From assembly GCF_013114835.1 (NCBI RefSeq), contig NZ_JAAVLW010000001.1, forward strand, positions 310,001 through 374,000: a DNA stretch of 64,000 bases, given 5' to 3'. The notes below the pieces were generated by a model that saw only the letters and a list, made by a program, of their open reading frames with translations, had not been told where the DNA came from and did not search any database. Positions 43,977 to 54,281 of the stretch are shown here, piece after piece (the first letter of the stretch is position 1; each line of letters begins with the position of its first letter). The position numbers were made by a program, and so were the translations under genes. This DNA comes from Bradyrhizobium archetypum (GTDB taxonomy: Bacteria; Pseudomonadota; Alphaproteobacteria; Rhizobiales; Xanthobacteraceae).

Positions 43977-44605
43977 GGACCGCTGCGATCCCCTTGTTTG
44001 TCGCGCTCGAGCTGGCGAGCGGAAGCGCCCTCGCACAAAGCACGAGCGATCCGCTCGCGCAACTTCGCGGCTGTTCCCTGATGGAGCGCGCGGAGCGGCT
44101 GAAATGTCTGGACCGGCTGTCGCGCAGCATGGCACCCCCAGCGGGCCCGGCGTCGCCGCTCGGCAACTGGACGATCAGTGAGACCACATCGCCCGTGGAC
44201 TATAGGCCGTTCGTCGTGGCCATCACATCATCCCTTGACGCCGCGGAAGGCGCCGCGATGCGGCTCTCTATCTACTGTCGCAACGGCCGCACTGAACTTG
44301 TGGTCACCGGCACGGCCATCGCTGGCCGCGGCGAAGATTACGAGATGTCCTATCGCGTCAATGGCGACCAGCCGGTGCAAACGGTGGCAGGTTCACCATC
44401 GTTTGGAACGGGCGTCGCATTCAAGGGCGATGTCGTGCGCTTGTTGCAGTCGCTCCCCGAGGAGGGCGAGGTCGCCGTTCGCCTTTCTCCCCGAACCGGC
44501 ATTGCCCGCGAGGGGAATTTTTCGATCGGCGGATTGAAGGTGGTGCGAGACAAGCTGGCCGCGGCATGCAAATGGCCGCAAGCCATTGCCACGCCGCGCA
44601 ATTAA
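43973..44605 (+). CDS. VasI/TagO-like exported protein
   Basis: 210 residues from the ATG at 43973 (overlapping the previous stop). Signal peptide MRTAAIPLFVALELASGSALAQ. The mature part has C..M.RA.RLKCLDRLSR, then GNWTISETTSPVDYRPFVVAIT and LSIYCRNGRTELVVTG, the pattern of type VI secretion-associated VasI/TagO proteins. No other type VI genes are visible, so a general envelope role is more likely. Coupled to the TAXI-type gene. Confidence 0.68.
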   Translation: MRTAAIPLFVALELASGSALAQSTSDPLAQLRGCSLMERAERLKCLDRLSRSMAPPAGPASPLGNWTISETTSPVDYRPFVVAITSSLDAAEGAAMRLSIYCRNGRTELVVTGTAIAGRGEDYEMSYRVNGDQPVQTVAGSPSFGTGVAFKGDVVRLLQSLPEEGEVAVRLSPRTGIAREGNFSIGGLKVVRDKLAAACKWPQAIATPRN

Positions 44606-44643
44606 GGAGCATTGGACAGGAAAACGTTCAAGGGAGATGAGTG

Positions 44644-45240
44644 ATGATTAAATTTGAAAATTTTGTTAGAGCGGCGATGGGCGTCGTAGCGCTGTTCATC
44701 CTCGCAACGCCATCGGCGGCGGAGCCCGCGAAGGATCCGATGAGGGCGCAGATCGCCGCACCGCCATTGGCGGCGGCACCGGCGAAGAAGCCAATGAGGG
44801 CACGGCTCGCCGCCGCGCCAGCAGCGCCGACGAAGCAAACGACAGCGCGGAAACAGGTTGTTGCTGACAAGAAGTTGCACAATCTTATCTTGCAGGTAAA
44901 CACCAACGAACCCGCAATGATGAATCTCGCACTCAATAATGCGGCGAACGTCGCGCAATACTACAAGGACCTCGGCGAGAAAGTGTCTATCGAAGTCGTC
45001 ACTTTCGGCCCTGGCCTGCACATGCTGCGCAACGACACGTCGCCGGTGAAGGCGCGACTAGAGGTGCTCGCATTGAGCACGCCGGAAATCTCATTTAAAG
45101 CCTGCGCCAATACCCAGGAAAACATGCGCAAGGCCGAGGGCAAGGACATTCCAATCGTTCCACAGGCGCAAGTCGTTAAGTCCGGCGTCGTGCGCGTGAT
45201 GCAATTGCAGGAGAAGGGCTGGTCGTATGTAAAGCCCTGA
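44644..45240 (+). CDS. Exported DsrE-like protein
   Basis: 198 residues from MIKFENFVRAAMG. Signal peptide (to about SAAEP) and an alanine/proline/lysine-rich linker with repeated (A)PMRA(R/Q) motifs. The C-terminal domain (LHNLILQVNTNEPAMMNLALNNAANVAQYYKDLGEKVSIEVVTFGPGLHML) has the DsrE/DsrF fold, with a single Cys in SFKACANTQ at the usual active position. DsrE-like proteins carry or sense sulfur species. Fourth gene of the exported-protein run. Confidence 0.75.
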   Translation: MIKFENFVRAAMGVVALFILATPSAAEPAKDPMRAQIAAPPLAAAPAKKPMRARLAAAPAAPTKQTTARKQVVADKKLHNLILQVNTNEPAMMNLALNNAANVAQYYKDLGEKVSIEVVTFGPGLHMLRNDTSPVKARLEVLALSTPEISFKACANTQENMRKAEGKDIPIVPQAQVVKSGVVRVMQLQEKGWSYVKP

Positions 45241-45386
45241 AGCATCGCGGTCGCAAGCGGTCCATATTTGGGCCCTTGCGGCCGGTCGATCTCACCGCTG
45301 CGGGCCTTGGCTTTTCGGCGCCATGTATCGCGAGAAATGCGCGTCGCCGCCCTGCCCGTTATGGACCAGGCGCCGGCAGCGCGGCA

Positions 45387-46121
45387 TCAAGTCCCCTGCG
45401 GTCGGGCCACGGTTGATCTGAGCATCGCATCCAGGAGCTGTTCGACGCTGGTACCTTCGGGCAACCGGTGCAGGATGTCCTTCAACCTTCCATCGAGCAG
45501 CAGCGAGGTGAAGCCGTGCACCAGCGACCAGGCGCGCGCGATCGCGGCGGCCTGATCGAGCGACAGCGCCTCCAGCGCGTCGCCGGTCAGCTTTTCGTTG
45601 CGGCTGGCGCCGATCGCACTCGCCAGTCCTTCAAACGAGGCGGTCGCCGCCTCGTGCAGCGAGGGCCGTGTCATGTCGAGCCGCTCGGTGCGGAACATCA
45701 GCCCGTACATGCCGGGGCGCGCCTGCGCATAGGCGACATAGGCCTTGGCGCGCGCCATCGACTTCATCAGCGGGTGCGTTTCCGTGTTGCCCGCCGCGAT
45801 CATCGCCTCATTGAACCTTCGAAATCCGATGGCTGCGAGTTCGCTCAGTAGTCCGGCGAGATCGCCGAAATGATGGGTGGGCGCGGCATGCGAAACGCCG
45901 GCCTCGCGCGCCACCGCGCGCAGCGTCAGGCCAGGCAGTCCGTCGCGCTCCAGCACCCGCTCGGCTGCGGCCAGCAAGGCGTCGTGGAGATCGCCGTGAT
46001 GATAGGGGGTCTCGCCCGCGGGATGACGGCGGCGCGTGGCCGGCCTTTCGGTCACGGCTCTTGCCGACCTGTGCCTCGCGGCTGAACGGTTCACTCTGGT
46101 TTCTCTGGAAGTTCTTGTCAT
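45387..46121 (-). CDS. TetR-family regulator with TetR_C_33/WHG-type C-terminus
   Basis: 244 residues from the ATG at 46121. A basic 40-residue leader precedes the DNA-binding domain (HDALLAAAERVLERDGLPGLTLRAVAREAGVSHAAPTHHFGDLAGLLSELAAIGF). The C-terminal ligand domain (MARAKAYVAYAQARPGMYGLMFRTERLD...) has the WHG-type look. It is divergent from the carotenoid-oxygenase gene, with two palindromes between them that recur before a second operon. It probably represses both. The frame extends far upstream through the oxygenase gene as a shadow. Confidence 0.9.
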   Translation of the reverse strand: MTRTSRETRVNRSAARHRSARAVTERPATRRRHPAGETPYHHGDLHDALLAAAERVLERDGLPGLTLRAVAREAGVSHAAPTHHFGDLAGLLSELAAIGFRRFNEAMIAAGNTETHPLMKSMARAKAYVAYAQARPGMYGLMFRTERLDMTRPSLHEAATASFEGLASAIGASRNEKLTGDALEALSLDQAAAIARAWSLVHGFTSLLLDGRLKDILHRLPEGTSVEQLLDAMLRSTVARPQGT

Positions 46122-46142
46122 GCGACTCTTATAGCCACAATT

Positions 46143-46212
46143 TTTACACTGTAAAGATTTTGCTTGACGCTCGGCTCTCGCATCCCTACCAATATCTTTA
46201 CGATGTAAAGAT
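46143..46212. promoter_or_regulatory. Two TetR-type operators between regulator and oxygenase genes
   Basis: A palindrome TTTAC-ACT-GTAAA at 46143-46155 lies next to the TetR start, and a perfect one, ATCTTTAC-GAT-GTAAAGAT, at 46194-46212 lies 20 bp before the oxygenase ATG. The same core occurs at 47812-47883, so these define a local regulon. Confidence 0.85.
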
Positions 46213-46232
46213 AGAACCGGAGGAGACGTGAG

Positions 46233-47636
46233 ATGGCTGACCAAGTGACAACCGAGTTGGCGCAGCCCAATCTGGCCCCGATCCCGATGGAGTGCGACGC
46301 GCCGCATCTCAAGGTGACCGGCGAGTTGCCGCGCGAGCTCAACGGCACGCTCTATCGCAACGGCCCCAATCCGCAATTCGACGCGCCCGGCGCCCACTGG
46401 TTTGTCGGCGACGGCATGCTGCACGCCTTTCATCTGGAGAATGGCCGCGCCAGCTATCGCAACCGCTGGGTCCGCACCCCGAAATGGCTGGCCGAGCATG
46501 ACGCCGGCCGCGCATTGTTCGGCGGCTTCGGCCGCAAGCTGCCGGGCGCGCCGGCCGGCACTACCGACGATGGCGGCGTCGCCAACACCAACATCATCTT
46601 CCATGCCGGCAAGCTCTTGGCGCTGGAGGAAGGCCACCTGCCGACCGAGATCGAGCCCGGCACCCTCAAGCGAACAGGCTATTGCGACTACAATGGCGCC
46701 ATCAAAGGGCCCTTCACCGCGCACCCCAAGATCGATCCCGTGACCGGCGAGATGGTGTTCTTCGGCTACAACGCCGCAGGTCCCCTCACCCCCGCCATCT
46801 CCTTCGGATCGGTCAACGCTTCCGGCGTCGTGACGCGGTTCGATCGCTTCGAAGCGCCCTATGCCAGCATGGTGCACGACTTCATCGTCACCGAAAATCA
46901 CCTGTTGTTTCCGATCCTGCCCATCACCGGCAGCATGGAGCGGGCGATGCGCGGCAAAGCGCCGTACGCCTGGGAGCCAGAGAAAGGCGCGTATGTCGGC
47001 CTCATGAAGCGCAACGGCTCGACGAAGGATCTCGTCTGGTTCCGCGCCGAGAGCTGTTACGTCTTCCACGTCATGAACGCTTGGGAGGAAGGCAATCGTA
47101 TCATTGCCGACGTGATGCAGTTCGAGGAAGCGCCGCTGTTCACTCATCCCGACGGCTCGAAAACCGATCCGCAGAAATCGCGCGCCCGGTACTGCCGCTG
47201 GACCTTTGACCTTGCAGGCAATACCGACCGCTTCACGCAAACCTATCTCGACGATCTCACCGGCGAATTTCCGCGCATCGATGACCGCCGCGCGGGACAG
47301 GCGAGCAGACATGGCTGGTACGCCTGTGCTAATCCCGATCTGCCGATGTTTGGCGCGTTGTCCGGCATTGTCCATGTCGACGGCAACGGCAAGCGTCTCG
47401 GCCATTACCTCCTGCCCGCCGGCGACACGATTTCCGAACCGGTGTTCGTGGAGCGCGAGCCGGACGCCGCCGAAGGCGATGGCTGGTTGCTTGCCGCCGT
47501 CTGGCGCACGCGGGAGAACCGCAGCGACCTCGCGGTGTTCAATGCGCAGGACGTCGAAGCCGGGCCTGTCGCGCTGGTGCATCTCGGCCACCGCGTGCCC
47601 GACGGTTTTCACGGCAACTGGGTCGGCGCGGAATAG
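46233..47636 (+). CDS. Carotenoid/stilbene-cleaving oxygenase family protein
   Basis: 467 residues of the RPE65/lignostilbene dioxygenase family, non-heme iron enzymes that cleave a C=C bond. The four iron-binding histidines are in TAHPK, SMVHDF, CYVFHVMNAWEE and DGFHGNW (C-terminal). ELNGTLYRNGPNPQF and VGDGMLHAFHL are typical blade motifs. No signal peptide. The substrate (apocarotenoid or plant phenolic stilbene) cannot be chosen from the sequence. Ribosome-binding site GGAGGAGA. Regulated probably by the divergent TetR protein. Confidence 0.92.
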   Translation: MADQVTTELAQPNLAPIPMECDAPHLKVTGELPRELNGTLYRNGPNPQFDAPGAHWFVGDGMLHAFHLENGRASYRNRWVRTPKWLAEHDAGRALFGGFGRKLPGAPAGTTDDGGVANTNIIFHAGKLLALEEGHLPTEIEPGTLKRTGYCDYNGAIKGPFTAHPKIDPVTGEMVFFGYNAAGPLTPAISFGSVNASGVVTRFDRFEAPYASMVHDFIVTENHLLFPILPITGSMERAMRGKAPYAWEPEKGAYVGLMKRNGSTKDLVWFRAESCYVFHVMNAWEEGNRIIADVMQFEEAPLFTHPDGSKTDPQKSRARYCRWTFDLAGNTDRFTQTYLDDLTGEFPRIDDRRAGQASRHGWYACANPDLPMFGALSGIVHVDGNGKRLGHYLLPAGDTISEPVFVEREPDAAEGDGWLLAAVWRTRENRSDLAVFNAQDVEAGPVALVHLGHRVPDGFHGNWVGAE

Positions 47637-47652
47637 AACCGTTATGTAGCCT

Positions 47653-47747
47653 CGTCATTCCGGGATGGTCCGAAGGACCAGGCCCGGAATTTCGGAATTC
47701 TCAGACGCCGCCACGGTTCGATGCTGGCGCATCGCCCCGGAATGACG
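47653..47747. repeat. Dispersed palindromic repeat, type B
   Basis: CGTCATTCCGG (47653-47663) pairs with CCGGAATGACG (47737-47747) and an inner GGTCCGAAGGACC hairpin is present. The same family appears at 54178-54277 and 62301-62383. Confidence 0.85.
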
Positions 47748-47811
47748 CTGTGAAGCATGAGCTTCAGCATCAACACATTGATCCATAAGCCGATTTAACT
47801 ACACTCATCTG

Positions 47812-47883
47812 ATTTTGACACTGTAAAGATTTGTCTTGACGAAGCCGATACACAGCCTTAGGCTATCTTTACGCTGTAAAGAT
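47812..47883. promoter_or_regulatory. Second pair of TetR-type operators
   Basis: An imperfect copy (TTTTGAC-ACT-GTAAAGAT) lies at 47812-47830 and a perfect one (ATCTTTAC-GCT-GTAAAGAT) at 47865-47883, 17 bp before the next gene. The arms and 3-bp spacer equal those before the oxygenase gene. Confidence 0.85.
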
Positions 47884-47900
47884 TAGTCCGAGAGGCTATC

Positions 47901-48479
47901 ATGACCATCTTTCTGATCCTCGCCCCCTTTGGCTCGTTCGCCCTGCTGATGTTGGTGACGTCGGCCGAGATCAGCCTCTTCGCAGCGGCAGCGATCTGTC
48001 TTGCCATCATCAGCATCGACGTCTATCGCGGCCGCGCGATCAAGCTGCTTGGCGCGGGCTCTGCGGTCATGTTCACCGCACTCGGGGCCTACGTCGCATT
48101 GGTCGATCCGAGCCTCAGCCATTCAGCCGTCAAGCTGATCGTCGACGCTGGCGTGCTCGCAATCTCGCTGGTCTCGCTGATCATCCGCAAGCCGTTTGTC
48201 CTGCAATATGCGCTTGAGGAGGTGGATGCCGACACGGTCAGGCAGCCCGGCTTTCTGAAGGCGGTCTATCTGATCACCTGGGCCTGGAATGCCGCGTTTG
48301 TGCTGATGATCATCGGCAACGTGCTGACGATCTACGTGCCGGGCTTGCCGATCTGGTCAGGACTTGTGATCGCGTTCGCCGCCCGCAACAGTGCCGCCTA
48401 CTTCACGACATGGTATCCGCAATATCGCAAGGCGAAGTATGGTACACCGCCTGCGAACGCCCTTCCCGGCACCCACTGA
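47901..48479 (+). CDS. Multi-helix membrane protein, unknown
   Basis: 192 residues with about six hydrophobic segments (3-20, 23-42, 50-68, 78-98, 122-145 and 150-170). A conserved-looking KPFVLQYALEEVD loop connects the two halves. RBS GAGAGG. First gene after the second TetR operator pair, followed 41 bp later by a YciB-like gene. Possibly paired with it in membrane organisation. No transporter signature recognised. Confidence 0.8.
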   Translation: MTIFLILAPFGSFALLMLVTSAEISLFAAAAICLAIISIDVYRGRAIKLLGAGSAVMFTALGAYVALVDPSLSHSAVKLIVDAGVLAISLVSLIIRKPFVLQYALEEVDADTVRQPGFLKAVYLITWAWNAAFVLMIIGNVLTIYVPGLPIWSGLVIAFAARNSAAYFTTWYPQYRKAKYGTPPANALPGTH

Positions 48480-48520
48480 GCCCGACTTCCACCGCAACAC
48501 GATCAGCAGAGAGCAAAACG

Positions 48521-49078
48521 ATGAGGGATGTATTCGCCAGACTGGGCGCCGACTTTTTCTCCACCATCGTTTTCATCGCGATCTATCTCGCGACCGACAA
48601 CGTCCTGCTGGCAACCGGCGTGGCGATCGCAGGCGCAATAGGTCAGGTGATCTACTCTCGCATCAAGGGCAAGCAGCTCGGCTACATGACATGGGCCAGC
48701 CTCGCCCTTGTCATCGTGCTCGGCAGCGCGACGCTCCTCACCCACGATCCGCGCTTCGTGCTGGCGAAACCTGCTATCGGACATTTCGCGATCGGCCTCA
48801 TCATGCTCAAGCGTGGCTGGATGCTGCGCTACATGCCTCCGCTCGTAACCCAGACCATTCCCGAGTATGTCACCTTCGCCGGCTATGCCTGGGCCGTGCT
48901 GTGTTTCGTACTCGCCGCCGGCACTATCGGCGTCGCGATGACCGGCGACATGAAGCTGTGGACGTTCTATGTGACCGTCGTGCTGGTCGGCGCCAAGATT
49001 GCGGCCTTTGCAATTCAATACATCGCGTTTCGTATCTTGGTCGGCGGCCGCATTCGCGCTGCCGCCCAACGCGCCTAA
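48521..49078 (+). CDS. YciB-like (septation protein A family) membrane protein
   Basis: 185 residues from the ATG at 48521 (MRDVFARLGADFFSTIVFIAIYLATDNVLLATG). Five hydrophobic helices. The loop KGKQLGYMTWASLALVIVLGSATLLTHDPRFVLAKPAIGHFAIGLIMLKRGWMLRYMPPL matches the YciB/IspZ family core (F...KP). These inner-membrane proteins affect septation and envelope homeostasis. A longer frame from 48410 overlaps the preceding gene and is not used. Probably co-transcribed with 47901-48479. Confidence 0.82.
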   Translation: MRDVFARLGADFFSTIVFIAIYLATDNVLLATGVAIAGAIGQVIYSRIKGKQLGYMTWASLALVIVLGSATLLTHDPRFVLAKPAIGHFAIGLIMLKRGWMLRYMPPLVTQTIPEYVTFAGYAWAVLCFVLAAGTIGVAMTGDMKLWTFYVTVVLVGAKIAAFAIQYIAFRILVGGRIRAAAQRA

Positions 49079-49206
49079 AGGAATGCGCGTCAAAACGACG
49101 CTTGAGACGGTTGGGCTTGTGCGGCGAGATAGGCTATACCGCCAATCGAATTTAGCGGTTCTCGCAAGCCATCCCGGTTTGCCGGGAAAATATCGGAGAG
49201 ACAGCA

Positions 49207-49503
49207 ATGGCCGTGGACGGAAACTGGAATATCACCATGAGCACGCCGATGGGCGAGCGCAAGGCGACGCTGTCGCTGAAGAGCACGGGCAGCACGCTGA
49301 CGGGCACGCAAGGCGCGGACGGCAATTCCGGTGAAATCTTTGACGGCACCGTTAACGGCGACGACGTCGCCTGGAAGATCTCCATCACCAATCCGATGCC
49401 GCTGACCCTTGCCTTCACCGGCAAGGTTTCCGGCGACAGCATGTCCGGCGAAATGGGCATCGGCCCGATGGGCAGCTTCCCGTTCACGGGTTCGCGGGCC
49501 TGA
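49207..49503 (+). CDS. Small beta-rich hypothetical protein
   Basis: 98 residues (MAVDGNWNITMSTPMGERKATLSLKSTGSTLTGTQGADG...). The sequence alternates short strands and turns (GEIFDGTVNGDDVAWKISITNPMPLTLAFTGKVSGDSMSGEM), a beta-barrel-like pattern with no signal peptide. RBS GGAGAGACAGCA. I recall similar proteins in Bradyrhizobium. Function unknown. Confidence 0.8.
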   Translation: MAVDGNWNITMSTPMGERKATLSLKSTGSTLTGTQGADGNSGEIFDGTVNGDDVAWKISITNPMPLTLAFTGKVSGDSMSGEMGIGPMGSFPFTGSRA

Positions 49504-49515
49504 GTCCCGCATCGC

Positions 49516-50186
49516 TTAGAACCAAATCTGCATGGGCAAGCCGTGCGCATCAAAGGGCGGCGATCCCTCGGGAACGCTGCCCGAAGGGTCATGCGCGGCG
49601 AGAGCTGCAGCACAGGCGTCCAAGACATCATCCGCCTTCGCGCCAATACCTATGCGGATGTGCGTAAGCCACCGTTCGATATCTTCGAAGCCTTCCCGCT
49701 TCAGTAGCTTTTGGCGCAACAGGATTCCAGCTTCGGATTTCTTTGACTGCAGCGGTTCACCGCCGTTCAGTCGCTGAAACACAAGTTCGGGATGGGTTTC
49801 ACGAATGTCGAGAGATCGATTTGCGCGGACAAAGGCATCGACCTGCATGATCTTGGAGCCGAGATGCCAGAGCTGGCGAGACACCCGCTTCTGTCCACGC
49901 CGCAGCGCCTCATCATTCGCTCTGTCCGGGTGATCGAATTCTTCCCACAGCCACCGCCGCGCTCCGTCAAAGACACGGCAAGTATGCGGTCGCAATTTCT
50001 CGCGAGCCAACAAATCGCAGCCTCGTCGGCCATCGTCGCCCATGCCGATTGGGATGTCGATCGCTATCCGGTCGAATGGAGCAGATAGCGCATCGGCAAT
50101 GTCGCAATGGAAGCTAATCTTGCGCTGGCCGTCGGCCAACGAAACGGCGACCCAACCCTTGCAGAATCCGTCGAGGCCGAGCGCCC

Positions 50187-50190
<4 letters not shown>
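49516..50190 (-). CDS. DUF429 protein (RNase H-like fold)
   Basis: 224 residues. [15 protein letters not shown] (first strand with Asp), [25 protein letters not shown], and [14 protein letters not shown] near the C-terminus correspond to DUF429. The acidic positions suggest an RNase H-type metal site. Its start overlaps the fumarase stop by 4 bp, so it is coupled. Biochemical role unknown. Confidence 0.85.
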
Positions 50191-51839
<1,649 letters not shown>

Positions 51840-52053
51840 GTCGAAATCTCGGGTTGGAGCCGGCGGCGGCCGGAACGGCACCGCGGAGATAGACCCGTTC
51901 TAAGCATTTTTCGACCAAAAGGAAGGTTTTGCTTGCCAGCCAGACGCGGCTGAAACCGGCGATTGCCGTGCCCAATCGGCGATTGAACCAGTGCGGGTCA
52001 TCTTCAGACAAACCCGAGATTTCCGTTTTTCCCCGAACAGACCAGCGATTGTA

Positions 52054-52581
52054 ATGTCCGCCACCACGGTGCCCGACGCAGCCCCTGCCCCGACCCGCTC
52101 GCCACGGCTGCTCGGGCTTTATTTGCTCCTGATCATAATCGCCGCGATCGAAGCTTTCGACGGGCTCTCGCACGCGCCGATCCTGTTCGGCGACATGTCA
52201 CAAATTCCAGGCCCTGGAGTCGGCGGTGCGATCATCAAGACGTACATTGCAAGCCATCCGGTACTGGCGCTGGCGGCGCTGGGGTTTGCAACCACCGGAA
52301 GGCTGCGTTACGCCGTCCTCGCGCTTGGCGCGCTCGGGCTCATGACCTGGCTGAATTTCATGCCCTCGGTGGTGCGGCACGGCTTGGATTTCCATGGGGT
52401 CTCCGCCTTCGAGACGCCGGTCCGGATCATCGCGTTTCCGCTGATGGCCGCCTGCGCCATCGCACTTGCCGCACGCGGCGAGCGGCTGGGTCTGGCCACC
52501 ATGCTGGTCAGCATTCCAACGCTGTATGGCGTGGCCTCGGTGATCGCCTTCGGGATCGGCATTTTCCTCTACGGGTTCTGA
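52054..52581 (+). CDS. Membrane protein of unknown function
   Basis: 175 residues from MSATTVPDAAPAPTRS. Four hydrophobic segments (about 20-38, 68-85, 90-108 and 130-150, plus a C-terminal one). GLSHAPILFGDMSQIPGPGVGGAII and SVVRHGLDFHGVSAFETPVRI are the loops. No family recognised. Divergent from fumarase with a 214-bp gap. Confidence 0.75.
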   Translation: MSATTVPDAAPAPTRSPRLLGLYLLLIIIAAIEAFDGLSHAPILFGDMSQIPGPGVGGAIIKTYIASHPVLALAALGFATTGRLRYAVLALGALGLMTWLNFMPSVVRHGLDFHGVSAFETPVRIIAFPLMAACAIALAARGERLGLATMLVSIPTLYGVASVIAFGIGIFLYGF

Positions 52582-52664
52582 CACTCGCAAGATCGGATTG
52601 ACTTCCGCGCGCGCTCCTTGCAGGAAATCCGCGCGGGCTTCAATGGTGCATGGGGGCATTCATA

Positions 52665-53141
52665 ATGGCTTTGGGACCACATCTTCGACGATCAACCTTG
52701 CTTGCCGCGGCGCTGGCGCTGGCCGCCACGGCCGCTGCATCGCCGGCACACGCCGACCGTTGCGAGGATATCGCCAAGGAGTTGAAGAACCAGATCGACG
52801 GCCTCAAGATCAGCGTCAACACCGGCAATATGATCTATCTGACGCATCCGGCGGCGAAGGAGCTGTCGCTCGGCTGCCGCGGCCGCAACTATTCCAACGA
52901 GCTTTACGCCAAGACCGATCGCAAGCCGAAGCCGCAATTCTTCGAACTGATCGCATCGGCCGGCGCCATCATCTTCACGATCCCGAAGCCGGACGTTGCG
53001 ACCGGCTCCTCGCGCTGCATCAAGCGCATGGGCATTTTCCGCGGCGACAGAGTTTCGATGCGCTTTCGCCGCCTCAACATGGAATGCACGCGCACCAAGA
53101 CCGAGGCCTCGATCGTGGTGACCCGCGGCAAGGACGAATAG
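52665..53141 (+). CDS. Exported protein of unknown function
   Basis: 158 residues from MALGPHLRRSTLLAAALALAATAAASPAHA (signal peptide, cleavage after AHA). The mature part DRCEDIAKELKNQIDGLKISVNTGNMIYLTHPAAKELSLGCRGRNYSNELY... has four cysteines and ends in MECTRTKTEASIVVTRGKDE. An ATG at 52650 adds five residues. Role unknown. Confidence 0.8.
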   Translation: MALGPHLRRSTLLAAALALAATAAASPAHADRCEDIAKELKNQIDGLKISVNTGNMIYLTHPAAKELSLGCRGRNYSNELYAKTDRKPKPQFFELIASAGAIIFTIPKPDVATGSSRCIKRMGIFRGDRVSMRFRRLNMECTRTKTEASIVVTRGKDE

Positions 53142-53288
53142 CGCCAATCTCCCGATCCATCGCATTTGAACGATTCCGCGAGCCGTCCGTTCACCATTGG
53201 GCGGAATTGACGACATCGATGCGGGATTGCCGCGCCGTATTCACCAATCGTTCGTTCAGCCCGGCCAGTGTCGGAGGCAACCAATAGG

Positions 53289-53483
53289 ATGCTTCCGATG
53301 AATGTCTCTGCTGTCCCCGCAATGGTGGTAGTCAAGGCGCCCGAAGCCCCCGTGTTCAAGGCACCCGATAAGACCCTCGACGTTCAGAACGGCGCGGCCG
53401 CCGACGGCACCCGCACGCCGAAGCCGACGCTAGTGGCTCCCCTGCCGCCGGGTCAGGGGACGCGGATCGACCAGTTGGCCTGA
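53289..53483 (+). CDS. Small proline/alanine-rich hypothetical protein
   Basis: 64 residues from MLPMNVSAVPAMVVVKAPEAP, low complexity and probably disordered. Preceded by a weak AGG. The frame also allows a start at 53268. Kept with low confidence. A dispersed repeat follows directly. Confidence 0.4.
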   Translation: MLPMNVSAVPAMVVVKAPEAPVFKAPDKTLDVQNGAAADGTRTPKPTLVAPLPPGQGTRIDQLA

Positions 53484-53500
53484 TCTCACAGCGCGCCCTC

Positions 53501-53636
53501 GCTGTCATCGCCCGCCAACGAAGTCGCGCGAATGCGCGACTGATGACAGGCCCGCAGGCGATCCAGGTATTCCAGAGACGTTCGTGATTGAGCCGAGAAG
53601 GCGCGGCGCACTGGATAACCGCCTTCGCGGGTATGA
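53501..53636. repeat. Dispersed palindromic repeat, type C
   Basis: CTGTCATCGCC... and TGATGACAGG flank an inner CGCGCGAATGCGCG hairpin, followed by the GATCCAGGTATTCCAGAGACG and CTGGATAACCGCCTTCGCGG elements. The layout recalls a Bradyrhizobium intergenic repeat. Only one copy is seen here. Confidence 0.55.
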
Positions 53637-53807
53637 CGAGCCTTGGCAACTGGCACCTCGCCTCAACGCCGCAAGCTTGCCGAAAAAATCCGTGGTAATA
53701 TCGCGCGTGCGGCAATGGAACCCGCGTATGATCGCCAAGCTTTGCGCGCGTGTGCGCTATCGTCTGGTACCTGGAATCTGGTGGGACAATAAAGAAGGCG
53801 GATTACG

Positions 53808-54167
53808 ATGTCCGAAAGCAAGACCTACACCGGCGGCTGCCATTGCGGCCAGGTGCGCTTCGAGTGCACCACCGATCTCGCGATGGTCACCGCCTGCAAT
53901 TGCTCGATCTGCACCAAGAAGGGGCTGCACTTCACCTTCCTCGATCCGAAGAGCTTTCACCTGCGTGCCGGCGAGGAGAATTTGAAGGAATACCTTTTCA
54001 ACAAGCACGCGATTCACCATCAGCTTTGCGTCGATTGCGGCGTCGACGTCTTCGCACGCGGCAAGAAACCCGATGGCAGTGAAGTGGTGGCGCTGAACGT
54101 GAGCTGCATCGACGGCATCGAGCTGTCGAAGCTGACGATGACACCCATCGATGGGCGGAGTTTGTGA
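53808..54167 (+). CDS. GFA-family (glutathione-dependent formaldehyde-activating) zinc protein
   Basis: 119 residues. Cysteine pattern GGCHCGQVRFEC, then CNCSICTKKG, and HHQLCVDCGVDVF, the two zinc sites of the GFA fold. RBS absent or weak, start ATG at 53808 by family length. Family members vary from glutathione-formaldehyde adduct formation to centromere-like functions, so substrate is open. Confidence 0.88.
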   Translation: MSESKTYTGGCHCGQVRFECTTDLAMVTACNCSICTKKGLHFTFLDPKSFHLRAGEENLKEYLFNKHAIHHQLCVDCGVDVFARGKKPDGSEVVALNVSCIDGIELSKLTMTPIDGRSL

Positions 54168-54177
54168 CGGCGGAGCG

Positions 54178-54277
54178 GTCATTCCGGATGGTCCGTAAGA
54201 ACAGACCTCAGGTGCGCAATTGCGCAGCTGGGGAATCTCGAGATTCCGGATTCGCGCTACGCGCGCTCCGGAATGAC
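54178..54277. repeat. Dispersed palindromic repeat, type B
   Basis: GTCATTCCGGA (54178-54188) pairs with TCCGGAATGAC (54267-54277). Inner hairpins GCGCAATTGCGC and CGCGCTACGCGCG are present. It lies between convergent GFA and GST genes. Confidence 0.85.
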
Positions 54278-54281
54278 ACGG

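Noticed and set aside
43973..44605. Type VI secretion locus suggested by the VasI/TagO-like protein
   Set aside because: No Tss core genes on either side. The protein family also occurs outside type VI loci.
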